Of a DNA stretch of 64,000 bases, positions 26,207 through 35,952 are shown in pieces; position 1 is the first letter of the stretch, and each line of letters begins with the position of its first letter. The stretch is from Candidatus Obscuribacterales bacterium (GTDB lineage Bacteria > Cyanobacteriota > Vampirovibrionia > Obscuribacterales > Obscuribacteraceae). The stretch covers positions 1-64,000 of the forward strand of contig JAGVKB010000073.1 in assembly GCA_020050835.1 (NCBI GenBank). The letters run 5' to 3'. The translations under genes and the position numbers were made by a program. A model generated the notes under the pieces. It saw nothing but the letters and a program-made list of their open reading frames with translations, was not told the DNA's origin and made no database searches.

Positions 26207-29200
26207 ATGTACAAATTAGTAACCAATCCCAATCGGATCTTAATCGTCCTGGTGCTGGCGGCCGGACTTGCCGCCGCCTTCTACTTCCCGCAGCAGTACC
26301 CGGAAAGGATTGTCGAGATACCGGTGCTGGCATTATTCGTCGGAGAGCTGGGCCTCGCGCTCTTCTTGAGCTTGCTTTGCTACGAGAATGCCACGCCCCA
26401 GCAGATCCTCAAACTATCCACCGCCATGTTCGGATTGACCATGTTTGTAGGCGCGATCAGCAACTCGGTCGGGCAGTTGACTCAAATGCTTCCGGATTAC
26501 TTTGTTTTAGTGAGCTGGGTGCAGCTGATAATCATGAATACAGCAGGAATCACAAGCACTCTTTGCTTCTACCGCCTTCATCTGCCGGATGAGTCCCAGG
26601 CGCTGCGTTCTCGCTTGGCAGAGCCAATTCAAGTTCAACCGGCGGCTCCACGCTCTGAGGGTCCAAGGTCAGTAACGTCCGACACTTCGGACTCCGGACC
26701 GCTGTCGCACGATTTCACTCCGCCAGAGGTCGCCGCCGGTGAAGCTGCCTCGGCTGAACCGAAGCGTACGCAGTCCGTCAAAGAGATCCTGGAGAGTCTG
26801 GATATATCGCGCATCATGCGGTTGGAAAGATCGATTCACCCGGCCGAACCGCCTTCGCTGGAGACATTATTCAAGGAAGAGAGCAAGGCGGCCGAAGCCA
26901 CCGCCGCGGCTGAGGCACCAGTCGCCGCTCCAAGCAGCAATGCCGTGGTGCTGCCGACCGGCAAGCGACCGCCGGAAGACCAAGCCTTTAACTTTTCGCC
27001 CGAAGAGATAAAGGCAATTGCGATGCGCAACGCCCCGAACGAGAGCGCGATCTTTGCACCGGAGCAAGCGCCATTCGAGCCCGACCTGGGCCTCGACGAA
27101 GATCAACCGATTACCGAACGGCTCGATTTAGATCAGATCCTGGGTATGGAACAGTCGCTGATGCCCGATTCGGCTCCGGACAGCCACGGACTCAGCCGGA
27201 CGCTGACAGAAGTTAGTGCCGGCGGTGAGCCGACAGAGACCGCTTCCGACAGAGCGCCCAAGTCGTCGGAACCAAAGGCAATCGAGCTGCCGGCCGCCCC
27301 CGAGGCTGTCGACCTGGCCACCATTGCGCTCGAGGGCTCCGCCGAGTCAAATGCAAACATTATCGCCCTGGCGGCCGCCCTCGATTTAGCGCCGGCTGCA
27401 ACCACTCAGAAAGCAGTCCCGGAGCCTGAACCGGTAGCCTTGCCAGCCGCCAAGGACGCCGGCAGCGCTCCCATCCCGAAGACTGCGTCAGGCGACGAGC
27501 CGGACCTTGACTTGATACCACTGGCAGCTGGCGAATCCGAAGGAGAAGCGAAAGTGGCGCTTGCCCCCGGCGAGCCGAACGAGCCGGTGATCGCCCTGCC
27601 GGCCGCTGCCAGCTCAACAGCCGAGCCGCAAACTTTGCCTAAATCGTCAGCCAAATCGAAAGCAGAAGACCAACCGCTGGCGCTGCCGGATCAACCGAGT
27701 CAGAGCCAACCAATTGTCGGCTCCGGATTGCCAAGCCTGCAGGAATTACTCAAAACAGAGACGCTGGACGGTCCGCTCGTGCCGTTGGAGGAAGCTCCGG
27801 AAGCTTATCCCCAACCGGTAGCATCGACTGCAAGCACAATTGCCGCCACCGACAATACGGCTTTCGACGAAGCGGCAGTCGCCGAAGACCTGGACAAGGC
27901 CTTCAAGAAGCTGGTTCCGCGCGAAGCGCTCCGGGACGTCTCGACCGAAACGCTGCGGCAATTGCGAGAGTCCAACGCAGCCAGCAAGGCAAGCGACGAT
28001 GATTTCACCGGCGCCAGCTTGAGCGCGCCGGCAGCGAGCGCCGAAATCGCTGATTTGATTAGAAGTCTGGCCGAAGAAGATCTCGCAAGTGAAGCAGACC
28101 AACTTGAAGCAGCCCAACTGCCGCAAACGATGCCTCAAGCGGCGGAGCCAAAAGAAGTAAAGGACTTCGGCCGGCTCTCGGCCAAGGCAAGCGCGAAATC
28201 GCCCGTCGAACAAGACACCGCCGGCAGTATGAAGACGATCGGCAAAATGCTGATCGACACTCAGGCGGTGGAGAACATCATCAAGCAAGGCGAAAAGCGC
28301 AGCGGCGGCATGACTACTGCCAAGATTGTGAGCGCCAAACGCGGCGAAGCGATTAGATCTCTTCTTACATACATCGACAATTATCCAGGAGTGACCGGCA
28401 GCCTGATCGTCGGCAATGATGGTTTGGTGATCTCGTCCACAGTCGATCCAGCGCTCGACAAAGATCTGCTGGGAGCGATGTCTATGGCTATTCACGGCAA
28501 TTCTTCGATTGCGTCCGACAAGCTCTCGCTGGGCGAATTGAAGGAGATAGTTCTATGGTCGCCCGAAAAGCTTACTTTGCTCAAGAAGCTAGATGACGGC
28601 ATCCTGGCCGTTTACTCCGACACGCCGGCAATCTCCAGGCTGGATGGACTATTGAAACTGCTCTCCTCACTGATGCGCGAGACGACCGACAAGGAAACAG
28701 CGGCAGCGTCAACCGGAAAAGACATAGCCGAGCCGGTCAAGGCTCCAGCGCCGGCCGCAGAGAAGCTGGCGGCGGCGGAATCGCCTACCGCCTCTGAGCC
28801 GAAAGCAGCTGGATCGGCAGCGCGTCCATACGTCCAACCGTCGCAGCAACAATCGCCATCCAAGCCAGCCGCGGCCGAAGCTGACGCTGGCTCGGCCGAT
28901 AGTTCGGGCAATCGCATTGCAGTTGCAGCAGATCTGGTGCGAGACTTGATCGCCAGCCTTTCGGTTCAACAACCGGAGCCGGCGCCGGCTAAACCGCCAG
29001 AGTCCGCCACCGCACCAGCTTCGCAAGGCAAGGAAGATGCCGCTGCAGCAACCGCTGCCAACCAGCTCGCTATGACCGAAAAGCCCCCCGCGCTCAAGCT
29101 GGAAGAACCGGCGAAGCCGAGTCCGGTCAGCGCGCCAGCGAACTCGCAGGAGGAAAAGAGCGCCGCTTTGCCAGCCAGCACCAGCACGCCGCCGGCGGCA

Positions 29201-29782
29201 CAGGATGTTTGCGAGGCGGACAGTCCTGCACCACCGGCGACACCATCACAGTCGGTCAAGGAGTTCGGGCGCCTTTCGGCTTCTTCCGGCTCGCACTCGG
29301 TAATCGATGAATCCAGCGGTTCCGGCAGCATGTCAATCGGCAAAATGCTTCTTGACGTCCAGGCGGTATCCAACATCATTAAAGGCGCCGACAAACGCGG
29401 CAACGGATTGACCACGGCCCGCGTGATTAGCGCCGCTCGTGGCGAGGGGATCAGGTCGCTCCTGAGCAAAGTCGATACTTACCCGGGCGTTTCGGGCAGT
29501 TTAATCGTCGGTCACGACGGATTGGTAATCGCTTCTACCTTGAGCTCCGAGTTCGACAAAGACACATTGGGAGCGATGGCAACATCAGTGCACAGCCATA
29601 CGAATGTGACGACTACTAAGCTCGAGCTCGGTCGTTTACATCAAGCCGTTTTGCAGTCGAGTGACAATATTACTGTCCTCACTAATGTGGAAGTCGGAGT
29701 ACTGGCAGTTTTCACAAAGCTTCGCGAGCTGGAGAAATTGGACGGACTGCTGGAAGCAATTGATCAGACGGTGCAAAGTTAA
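26207..29782 (+). CDS. Membrane protein with two roadblock/LC7 domains
   Basis: 1191 residues. Residues 1-130 hold three or four hydrophobic helices. Then comes about 500 residues rich in Ala, Pro and Glu, likely disordered. Residues about 648-824 and 1015-1191 are two copies of one unit: a lead-in VK(D/E)FGRLSA, then (S/T)IGKMLxD.QAV.NIIK, then a roadblock fold (TTAK/RV.SA.RGE.IRSLL, PGV.GSLIVG.DGLVI). A second Ala/Pro linker parts them. Roadblock proteins such as MglB pair up and regulate small GTPases. Two in one chain could pair within the molecule. No MglA-like GTPase is in the window. The role (polarity, motility or surface assembly) is unknown. Confidence 0.85.
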   Translation: MYKLVTNPNRILIVLVLAAGLAAAFYFPQQYPERIVEIPVLALFVGELGLALFLSLLCYENATPQQILKLSTAMFGLTMFVGAISNSVGQLTQMLPDYFVLVSWVQLIIMNTAGITSTLCFYRLHLPDESQALRSRLAEPIQVQPAAPRSEGPRSVTSDTSDSGPLSHDFTPPEVAAGEAASAEPKRTQSVKEILESLDISRIMRLERSIHPAEPPSLETLFKEESKAAEATAAAEAPVAAPSSNAVVLPTGKRPPEDQAFNFSPEEIKAIAMRNAPNESAIFAPEQAPFEPDLGLDEDQPITERLDLDQILGMEQSLMPDSAPDSHGLSRTLTEVSAGGEPTETASDRAPKSSEPKAIELPAAPEAVDLATIALEGSAESNANIIALAAALDLAPAATTQKAVPEPEPVALPAAKDAGSAPIPKTASGDEPDLDLIPLAAGESEGEAKVALAPGEPNEPVIALPAAASSTAEPQTLPKSSAKSKAEDQPLALPDQPSQSQPIVGSGLPSLQELLKTETLDGPLVPLEEAPEAYPQPVASTASTIAATDNTAFDEAAVAEDLDKAFKKLVPREALRDVSTETLRQLRESNAASKASDDDFTGASLSAPAASAEIADLIRSLAEEDLASEADQLEAAQLPQTMPQAAEPKEVKDFGRLSAKASAKSPVEQDTAGSMKTIGKMLIDTQAVENIIKQGEKRSGGMTTAKIVSAKRGEAIRSLLTYIDNYPGVTGSLIVGNDGLVISSTVDPALDKDLLGAMSMAIHGNSSIASDKLSLGELKEIVLWSPEKLTLLKKLDDGILAVYSDTPAISRLDGLLKLLSSLMRETTDKETAAASTGKDIAEPVKAPAPAAEKLAAAESPTASEPKAAGSAARPYVQPSQQQSPSKPAAAEADAGSADSSGNRIAVAADLVRDLIASLSVQQPEPAPAKPPESATAPASQGKEDAAAATAANQLAMTEKPPALKLEEPAKPSPVSAPANSQEEKSAALPASTSTPPAAQDVCEADSPAPPATPSQSVKEFGRLSASSGSHSVIDESSGSGSMSIGKMLLDVQAVSNIIKGADKRGNGLTTARVISAARGEGIRSLLSKVDTYPGVSGSLIVGHDGLVIASTLSSEFDKDTLGAMATSVHSHTNVTTTKLELGRLHQAVLQSSDNITVLTNVEVGVLAVFTKLRELEKLDGLLEAIDQTVQS

Positions 29783-29811
29783 ACAGCGCAAGCGCTTCGG
29801 CATGCGAAAAT

Positions 29812-29833
29812 GTGAAGCTCATTCTAGCTTCAC
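29812..29833 (+). promoter_or_regulatory. Hairpin just before the peroxiredoxin ribosome site
   Basis: GTGAAGCT and AGCTTCAC form an 8-bp stem with a six-base loop, ending about 10 bases before the AAGGAG of the next gene. It may be a weak end signal for the roadblock gene or a stabilising 5' hairpin. Confidence 0.35.
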
Positions 29834-29853
29834 CGAAGCTAAGGAGCTTAATC

Positions 29854-30324
29854 ATGACTACCCCCAGAGAAGCTGCACTCAAGGTTCCCCAGGCCGGAGA
29901 GGAAGCACCAAAATTCAAGGCCCAGGCCTACCCGTCCGGCGAGCATTCACTCGACGACTTTGCCGGCAAGAAGAACGTGATACTAGCCTTTTATCCCAAG
30001 GACATGACTCCAGGATGCACCAAAGAGATGTGCGACTTTTCCGCCGATCTCGCCAAATTCGATGACGCTCAGACGCAAGTTTTCGGTGTATCTTGCGATA
30101 CGCTCAAGAACCACGAGGAGTTTGCCAAGAAATACAGCCTCACCGTCACCTTGCTGGCCGACGAGGATGCAACTGTCGCCAAGGCATACGGCGCCGTACG
30201 CGAAGGAGCCCGGATGGCCAATCGAGTGCTTTTTGTAATCGATAAGAATGGAGTCGTCCAGCACGTTTTCGAAGGGATGCCAAACAACGCCGAGCTGCTG
30301 GCGGTCGTCGAGCAATTGCCGTAA
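29854..30324 (+). CDS. bcp: Peroxiredoxin, BCP/PrxQ type
   Basis: Thiol peroxidase that reduces hydrogen and organic peroxides with thioredoxin. Start at ATG 29854 (MTTPREAALKVPQAGEEAP), eight bases after AAGGAG; 156 residues. The peroxidatic cysteine lies in DMTPGCTKEMC and the second cysteine is five residues on, the layout of atypical two-Cys BCP enzymes. Conserved YPKD and VLFVIDKNG are also there. Its stop is 10 bp from the stop of the convergent kinase gene. Confidence 0.93.
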   Translation: MTTPREAALKVPQAGEEAPKFKAQAYPSGEHSLDDFAGKKNVILAFYPKDMTPGCTKEMCDFSADLAKFDDAQTQVFGVSCDTLKNHEEFAKKYSLTVTLLADEDATVAKAYGAVREGARMANRVLFVIDKNGVVQHVFEGMPNNAELLAVVEQLP

Positions 30325-30333
30325 GACGATGCG

Positions 30334-31626
30334 TTATTGCTCCGGCCTGTTGGTCAGGACATCTGCGCAGTAGTTGGGCATCGACAAGGTAAAAGTAGAG
30401 CCAGAACCAGCTTCACTCGTACAGGTGAGCTCGGCGCCATGGGCTTCGGCGATCTGGCGGCAGATGTACAGGCCCAGCCCGGAGCTGGCACTGTGCCTGG
30501 TTGCGTCGCCCGCTTGCTCGTGAGCATAAAACCGCTCGAACAGATGCTTCTGTTTCTCTTTTGAGATACCCGGGCCGGTATCGGCTACCTCGACAACCGC
30601 TACACTCCCGCCGCCGATCGAGCTACGCACTGTAATGCTGCCGCCGGCGGGAGTGTAGCGGACGGCATTACCAAGTAAATTTGTGACCAGACGCCTCAAG
30701 GCCAGTCGATCGGCTGTGACCTCTACCTTGTCGGCGTCGCACTCAAGGCAGATTTTCAAGCCGCCGTCGCGGGCCAGCTCTTGCATCTCGTCAATACAGC
30801 TATTGACGATCGCCAATACATCAATCCTTTCGAAAACCAGCTTATAGCCACTTTCAAAACGGTACACATCGACCAGATTGTGAACCATCTCCAACAAAGC
30901 CTTGTTGCTATTTCTCAAGGTTGAGAGCAGTCTCTTCTGCTCATCGAGCAGCTGTCCAGAGCGTCCTTCCAGAAGAACTCGATAGACCATCTCCGCGCCG
31001 ACCAGCGGGCTCTTCAGATCATGCGAGAGTCTGGTCATAAACTCTTCTCGCAATTTGGATGACTCAAGCTGCCGCTCGACTTCCACCAGCTGCTTCTTGA
31101 ACTCGCTTTGCAGACCGCTCATCAGATCATCAAAACTGGCCGCTAGATAGCTGCCCAGTCGCGCGCGGTCTATTTCTAATACTGCTAATCTGCTGAAGGA
31201 AGACAGATCACTTTGCGAGTCGGCCCGCTCCGAAAAATCGGCAAGCACCCGCTGAATTCGGTGAATCAAGCCTGCCGGGTCGACCGGTTTTCGGACAAAA
31301 CTGTCCGCACCACAAACCAATCCATCGACGGTATCTTTGAGTTCAGACAGCTGGGTCACAAGAATTACCGGTATCGACGAGCCACCGCTATGGGACTTTA
31401 TCTTGCGGCAGAGCTCGTAGCCAGACAGTTCAGGCATCACAACATCGGTCAAGACTAGGTCGTACCTGGCAGCACAAAACAGCTCGAAACCTTTAAGCCC
31501 GTCTCCAGCCAGATCTACCTCATAGCCGCTCATCTCCAGGATAGACTTGAGCTGAGCAGCCTGAACCGGACTGTCTTCCACGACTAGCACGCGCGCAATG
31601 CGGCGATTGTTCCCGATTCCTGCCAA
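30334..31626 (-). CDS. Receiver-histidine kinase hybrid
   Basis: Soluble phosphorelay protein with an N-terminal receiver (acceptor D61 in VLTDVVMPE, K113 in RKPVD) followed by a HisKA domain (H202 in SHDLKSP) and an ATPase domain (NLLGNAVRYTP, DTGPGIS, SSGLGLYI). The order receiver first, kinase second, suggests that another kinase controls this one. No transmembrane segment. 430 residues from a TTG start with AGGGA close by; the true start could be a few codons inside. No output regulator is adjacent. Confidence 0.9.
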   Translation of the reverse strand: MAGIGNNRRIARVLVVEDSPVQAAQLKSILEMSGYEVDLAGDGLKGFELFCAARYDLVLTDVVMPELSGYELCRKIKSHSGGSSIPVILVTQLSELKDTVDGLVCGADSFVRKPVDPAGLIHRIQRVLADFSERADSQSDLSSFSRLAVLEIDRARLGSYLAASFDDLMSGLQSEFKKQLVEVERQLESSKLREEFMTRLSHDLKSPLVGAEMVYRVLLEGRSGQLLDEQKRLLSTLRNSNKALLEMVHNLVDVYRFESGYKLVFERIDVLAIVNSCIDEMQELARDGGLKICLECDADKVEVTADRLALRRLVTNLLGNAVRYTPAGGSITVRSSIGGGSVAVVEVADTGPGISKEKQKHLFERFYAHEQAGDATRHSASSGLGLYICRQIAEAHGAELTCTSEAGSGSTFTLSMPNYCADVLTNRPEQ

Positions 31627-31849
31627 CGTCCCTTATCCCCGACGCTTGCAGCCCACACTATTACAAATCCAGCCCGATCCAGATAATCTGCTCTCATCCT
31701 ACCAATTTGCTGCCGAAATGCGGCGAGCCAGGACGTACAATTCACCAAAGCGCTACAAAATTTACTACAGGCTTCGCTTGACTTCCAGGCCAGCCAATCA
31801 AACACACCCTTTCTCTCACTGCCAAATTCGACGGTGGTTTAGACTTTAT

Positions 31850-32137
31850 CTATCTGGCGCCCGAAAGCCACTTCGATTTCAATGCGAGCGGGCCTTCCGC
31901 CGACAGCTTTGTCTCGCCCAAAAGCATTAGAGTGGAAACCGAAATCTCGAGTGCTTGCGCCAGGCGGCTCAGATTCTTAACAGAGATGCTGCGCCCACCG
32001 CGCTCGAAATCTCCAATGTAAGAGCGATTCAAGCCGCTGCGATTGGCCAAGTCGTTTTGCGACATACCCAACTCATCACGCCTTTCTCGGACGACCAGCG
32101 CGATTGCAATCAGCAGTTGGTCGTGTACCGTCTCCAC
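31850..32137 (-). CDS. XRE-family helix-turn-helix regulator
   Basis: A 95-residue DNA-binding protein with a lambda-repressor-like HTH at about 10-70: VRERRDELGMSQNDLANRSG, then LNRSYIGDFERGGRSIS, and LSRLAQALEIS. No effector domain follows. The GTG start has a GGGGG run eight bases upstream. The target is unknown; it could control its own gene or the neighbouring kinase or dsbD. Confidence 0.85.
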   Translation of the reverse strand: METVHDQLLIAIALVVRERRDELGMSQNDLANRSGLNRSYIGDFERGGRSISVKNLSRLAQALEISVSTLMLLGETKLSAEGPLALKSKWLSGAR

Positions 32138-32370
32138 CGGTGGCGCCCCCTGTCTCAGTAACTCTCAACCAGAGCGGTCTTCCTAGTGATGCCGAGCATC
32201 GCTCACTCTTCAATACACACCATCGCCAGCCGATATGAGAGTTCATTTCCCATCCTAGAAATGAGCAACAACTGAAAGACCCCCCATTCGGGGTATAGTT
32301 TCGGGTGCTTGATTTGCTAAGCAGACTCCTGCTAGAACACGGACTCTCAGCGATTTCAGACAGGCAACGG

Positions 32371-34371
32371 CTAATCTTTGCTGGCGCCGGCTTTCTGCAA
32401 TGCATCCAAAACGATCGGCGGCGTTATCACTTCGGGTAACACGATCGGCTCGGTCGGACGGCCGGCCGGAAAGATTACGTAGAGCGGTACGCCCGAGCGT
32501 CCGAATTTGTGCAAAAGCGCCGATATCTGCGGATCCTGCCTGGTCCAATCAGCTTTCATGGCCACTACCTTCAAAGCTTTCATTCTCGCCACCACCGGCT
32601 TGGTATCAATCACGGCTTGCTCGTTTACCTTGCAGGTCAGGCACCACTCCGCAGTGAAATCCAGAAAGACCGTCTTACCAAGCGACAGCTGCATTTCCAG
32701 AGCATCAATCGTAAAGGGCTGCCAGTCTATCTCGCCTTTGGTCGGTCGCCTTTCAGAGCTTGAAATCGGCATTTGCGGCGACGGCAACCCCAAGCCAGGA
32801 ACCGTTGCAATACAGAAGTAGTAGCCGACTCCAACCACAACCAGAGCGATTGACCAAACTGTTAACTTACGTCGGCTGGAGCTGGTCAGGTCTGTATACC
32901 GACTGACACACCAGACCGCAAAAGAGATTACTACCAGGAAAGCCGCAATCCACAGCGCCTGCTCAAAGCCAACTTGGGCACCCAAGACTCTGAGCAGCCA
33001 GATGACAGTGGCAAGCAGAAGAAATCCCAGCGACTCTTTAAATTTCTCCATCCAGACTCCCGGTCTGGGTATAAAGCGCATCCAGCCTGGTTTGGCGGTC
33101 AGCACCAGATAAGGAAAGGCCATGCCGAGTCCGACTACCATGAAGATAGTAATCACAACCCACCATGATTCAGTAAATGCGAACCCGACAGCCGTGCCGA
33201 GGAAGGGCGCGGTGCACGGGGTCGACAGCGTCGTCGCCAGCACCCCTTTGAAGAAAGTACCGGCAATTCCTTCCTGGCTGGCAGCCTTGTCGATCGCCGC
33301 CTGCCCGGCCGGGGCAGAGATGTAGAAGAGCCCGAAAAGGCTCAAGGCAAACAGTTGCACAATCACAGCCATCACAATCACAAAGACCGGATGCTGAAAC
33401 TGAAAGCCCCAGCCAACCTGTTGTCCGGTCTGCTTCAGCAATAGCACCAGGATGGCCAGCGCCAGAAAAGAGGCGAGAATGCCGGCAGTGAACACAAGTC
33501 CCAGTCTAAATACTTGTTTGGGGTCCTCACCGGCTTGTTGCACAAAGCCGAGCACCTTGATTGATATGACGGGCAACACACAAGGCATGAAATTGAGAAT
33601 GAATCCACCAACGAAGGCCAGGAGTAGATAGCCGGCCAAACCGTTAGGCTGCTCGGCAGCTCCCTCAACTTTCAACGACTGGGACAGCAAGTTAATCGGC
33701 TTGGTTTGTCCGGACGTGGCCGCTTCGCTCTTCGATATGGCTGCCGGCTCGCCTGCCGGTGCCGCTCCGATCTCACCGCTATAGCCGACTTTGGCGAATT
33801 CATCTAGATGGTCGGCCGCGTAGGCGCTCGAACCTGATGCCGTAAGCTCGAGCGTAAGATCAGCCTTGCCAGGTACACACAGGTCTTTGCATTGCAACCA
33901 CTTAACAGCTGCGCCAAAAGAGAGTGGCTTGCCGGCAGGCAAGCGCTCCGGTGGAGTAATGCTGGCAGCAATTAACGTTTTGTCGTGATATCCGTAAGTG
34001 GTGATACCAGCATCGTTAAACGTATTCGGTCTTTCCCATTCGAGCGGGCCGGCCTTGAATCCCTCCGGCAGCCGCCAGACAATCTTAGTCGGCATACCGG
34101 CATCACCGCTTAGCTTGTAGTAAGTGTGCCAGTCCGGCGGCATGAGCAGCTCGACCCCCAGTTTAAACGGCTGACCGGCAGGGACGGACTTAACGTTGGC
34201 CAGCAGCTTAGCAGTTACCGGCGGCACCGCCTGCGAGTCTGTCTGGGTCGATGCCGGAGACGCCTCAGCCAAAGGCGCAAAGCTCAGAACAAAGGATAAT
34301 AAGACTCCTAAAAGGAGAGCAAACAGCGAAGCGCTCGGCAAGGTCGATCGCACTGAGTGAATTGAAAGCAT
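32371..34371 (-). CDS. dsbD: Protein-disulfide reductase DsbD-like
   Basis: Moves electrons from cytoplasmic thioredoxin to periplasmic thiols. Start at 34371 (MLSIHSVRS, GAGG seven bases upstream) gives 666 residues: signal peptide ending AEA, an N-terminal DsbD-alpha-like domain (about 30-190) with the CKDLC cysteine pair, eight or so transmembrane helices with the paired cysteines in NFMPCVLP and STPCTAPF, and a C-terminal thioredoxin domain with WCLTC near residue 575. All three redox centres are visible. The longer frame to 34449 overlaps the GH1 gene and is rejected. Confidence 0.92.
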   Translation of the reverse strand: MLSIHSVRSTLPSASLFALLLGVLLSFVLSFAPLAEASPASTQTDSQAVPPVTAKLLANVKSVPAGQPFKLGVELLMPPDWHTYYKLSGDAGMPTKIVWRLPEGFKAGPLEWERPNTFNDAGITTYGYHDKTLIAASITPPERLPAGKPLSFGAAVKWLQCKDLCVPGKADLTLELTASGSSAYAADHLDEFAKVGYSGEIGAAPAGEPAAISKSEAATSGQTKPINLLSQSLKVEGAAEQPNGLAGYLLLAFVGGFILNFMPCVLPVISIKVLGFVQQAGEDPKQVFRLGLVFTAGILASFLALAILVLLLKQTGQQVGWGFQFQHPVFVIVMAVIVQLFALSLFGLFYISAPAGQAAIDKAASQEGIAGTFFKGVLATTLSTPCTAPFLGTAVGFAFTESWWVVITIFMVVGLGMAFPYLVLTAKPGWMRFIPRPGVWMEKFKESLGFLLLATVIWLLRVLGAQVGFEQALWIAAFLVVISFAVWCVSRYTDLTSSSRRKLTVWSIALVVVGVGYYFCIATVPGLGLPSPQMPISSSERRPTKGEIDWQPFTIDALEMQLSLGKTVFLDFTAEWCLTCKVNEQAVIDTKPVVARMKALKVVAMKADWTRQDPQISALLHKFGRSGVPLYVIFPAGRPTEPIVLPEVITPPIVLDALQKAGASKD

Positions 34372-34402
34372 AGCCAGCCTCGTAGTCGAGCTGCCAAATT
34401 GA

Positions 34403-35803
34403 TTATAAAAGGTTCGCACCAATGCCTCCACGCGCCACGATTTCAGCATAAACGCCGGCGCTCTTTCTCAGCGTCCGCTTCTGGCTGGGATAAGCCACTC
34501 TTACCAGACCGAAACGGGGCTTCAAACCGTCCGACCATTCGAAATTATCCAGGAGCGACCAGTGAAGGTAGCCCCTGATATTCTCCCCTTTACCGATTGC
34601 CTTCTGCAATGCCACCAAATGTGATACTAAATACCTCACCCTCTGTTCATCGCTCAGCGACCAGTCGCCTTCATTCAAATCGGACGAAAACGCATCAGCC
34701 ATGCCATTTTCAGTAATGAAAATTTCCCGCCGTTGGCCATTGCTGTCGTAACGGTAGGCAGCGATATCTTCACTCAACATGTAGTAAAGACCTTCCGGAA
34801 AGATCTCCCAGCCCATACCGGTGGTGGCAAGCCTGGTCACTGCTGATTGAATGCCAAACACATCGGGCGGCCAGGAATACCGAAACTCACAGATTTCGCG
34901 CGTGAAGTAATTGAAGGCCAAAAAATCGATTGCGCCCTTGAGGTTCGGAATCGGCCCGCTAATTTTCTTGATCTCTCTTTCGGTGCTGATCGGATAAGGA
35001 AACTGCAGATCGCCTGTTTCAACCGCAGTCGGAAAGATGTGGTTAAACACTTGATCCCGAAAGTAACGGACAACCTGATCGAGCGGATTGAGTCCGTTGC
35101 GCGCTACAAACGGTCGCCAGTGGACAACGTAGCTGACTTTCGCGCTCGGATGCTCATCATGAATCGCCCGGTAAGCCGCGACATGCCCCTCCAGCAGCCG
35201 TCGAATTGTTTTGAAGGCCAGCAGATAGTTTCGTCTAAACCCGGGCGGCCAGATGCCGTTGACATATCCCTGGTAAACATAGACCAGAGGCTCATTCAAT
35301 GTGAGCCAATAATCGACGAGATCGCCGAATTCACGAGCAGCAGCCCGGGCATACTGCGAGAATTCAGAGACACTGAGCGGATTGTTCCAACCACCGACTT
35401 CGGCCAACCAGGATGGCAGGCAAAAATGAAAGAGAGTAACAAAGGTTTTCATGCCGCGAGCCTTGATGTCCGTCAACAACTGGCGATAGTGAGCTACCGC
35501 CTCCGGCTGAAGCGCGAACGGTTCGGTGCGTACCGGTCTGAGCACCGGCCAGTTTAGGCTCAATCTGAAGCAATTGACATTTAGTTGCTGGCAGAGATCG
35601 AGATCTTCTTTGTACCGTTTGTAAAACTCGCAAGCGACGTCGGCATTAGTGCCGTCGCGAATCTTGCCGTTCTTGACGGTCCAATCCGACCAATCCGAAA
35701 GCCTGCCTTGCGCTTCGCAAGGGTGTCCCTCGACTTGGAAGGCGGAGGTTGAGACACCCCATAAGAAGCCTGCGGGAAACTGGAGAATCTTGTGATCGAA
35801 AAT
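34403..35803 (-). CDS. GH1 family beta-glucosidase with a non-standard (ATT) start
   Basis: Retaining glycosidase, cytoplasmic, 466 residues if begun at ATT 35803. The acid/base is in LTLNEP near residue 170 and the nucleophile in ITENG near 360. The essential N-terminal GH1 stretch FPAGFLWGVSTSAFQVEG is in frame, yet between the TGA upstream (35816-35818) and TTG 35563 there is no ATG, GTG or TTG. ATT 35803, with AAAGGAAG about 10 bases before, or ATT 35788, directly before LQFPAGF, are the only sensible starts. Beginning at 35563 would delete the first barrel strand. A start-codon mutation or sequence error is the other explanation. It ends 31 bp before dsbD. Confidence 0.85.
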   Translation of the reverse strand: MFDHKILQFPAGFLWGVSTSAFQVEGHPCEAQGRLSDWSDWTVKNGKIRDGTNADVACEFYKRYKEDLDLCQQLNVNCFRLSLNWPVLRPVRTEPFALQPEAVAHYRQLLTDIKARGMKTFVTLFHFCLPSWLAEVGGWNNPLSVSEFSQYARAAAREFGDLVDYWLTLNEPLVYVYQGYVNGIWPPGFRRNYLLAFKTIRRLLEGHVAAYRAIHDEHPSAKVSYVVHWRPFVARNGLNPLDQVVRYFRDQVFNHIFPTAVETGDLQFPYPISTEREIKKISGPIPNLKGAIDFLAFNYFTREICEFRYSWPPDVFGIQSAVTRLATTGMGWEIFPEGLYYMLSEDIAAYRYDSNGQRREIFITENGMADAFSSDLNEGDWSLSDEQRVRYLVSHLVALQKAIGKGENIRGYLHWSLLDNFEWSDGLKPRFGLVRVAYPSQKRTLRKSAGVYAEIVARGGIGANLL

Positions 35804-35952
35804 AGCGCTCGCTTCCTTTCAGAGCCTGAAATGCAAATTGAAAGAATCAAAACACGACCGAGCACAGCGGCAAACCAGCATTAGATTGCGGTCATTTCCA
35901 TCGCACCCGACTTCGCCTGCCTCATTTGCATTTCCTACATAAATCGACATGA

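Noticed and set aside
27746-28495. 249-codon minus-strand frame rich in Cys, Arg and Phe
   Set aside because: Antisense to the roadblock protein; composition is typical of a shadow frame.
32279-32294. Possible terminator after dsbD (ACCCC GAAT GGGG on the minus strand)
   Set aside because: Only four to five base pairs and no U-run; too weak to list as a terminator.
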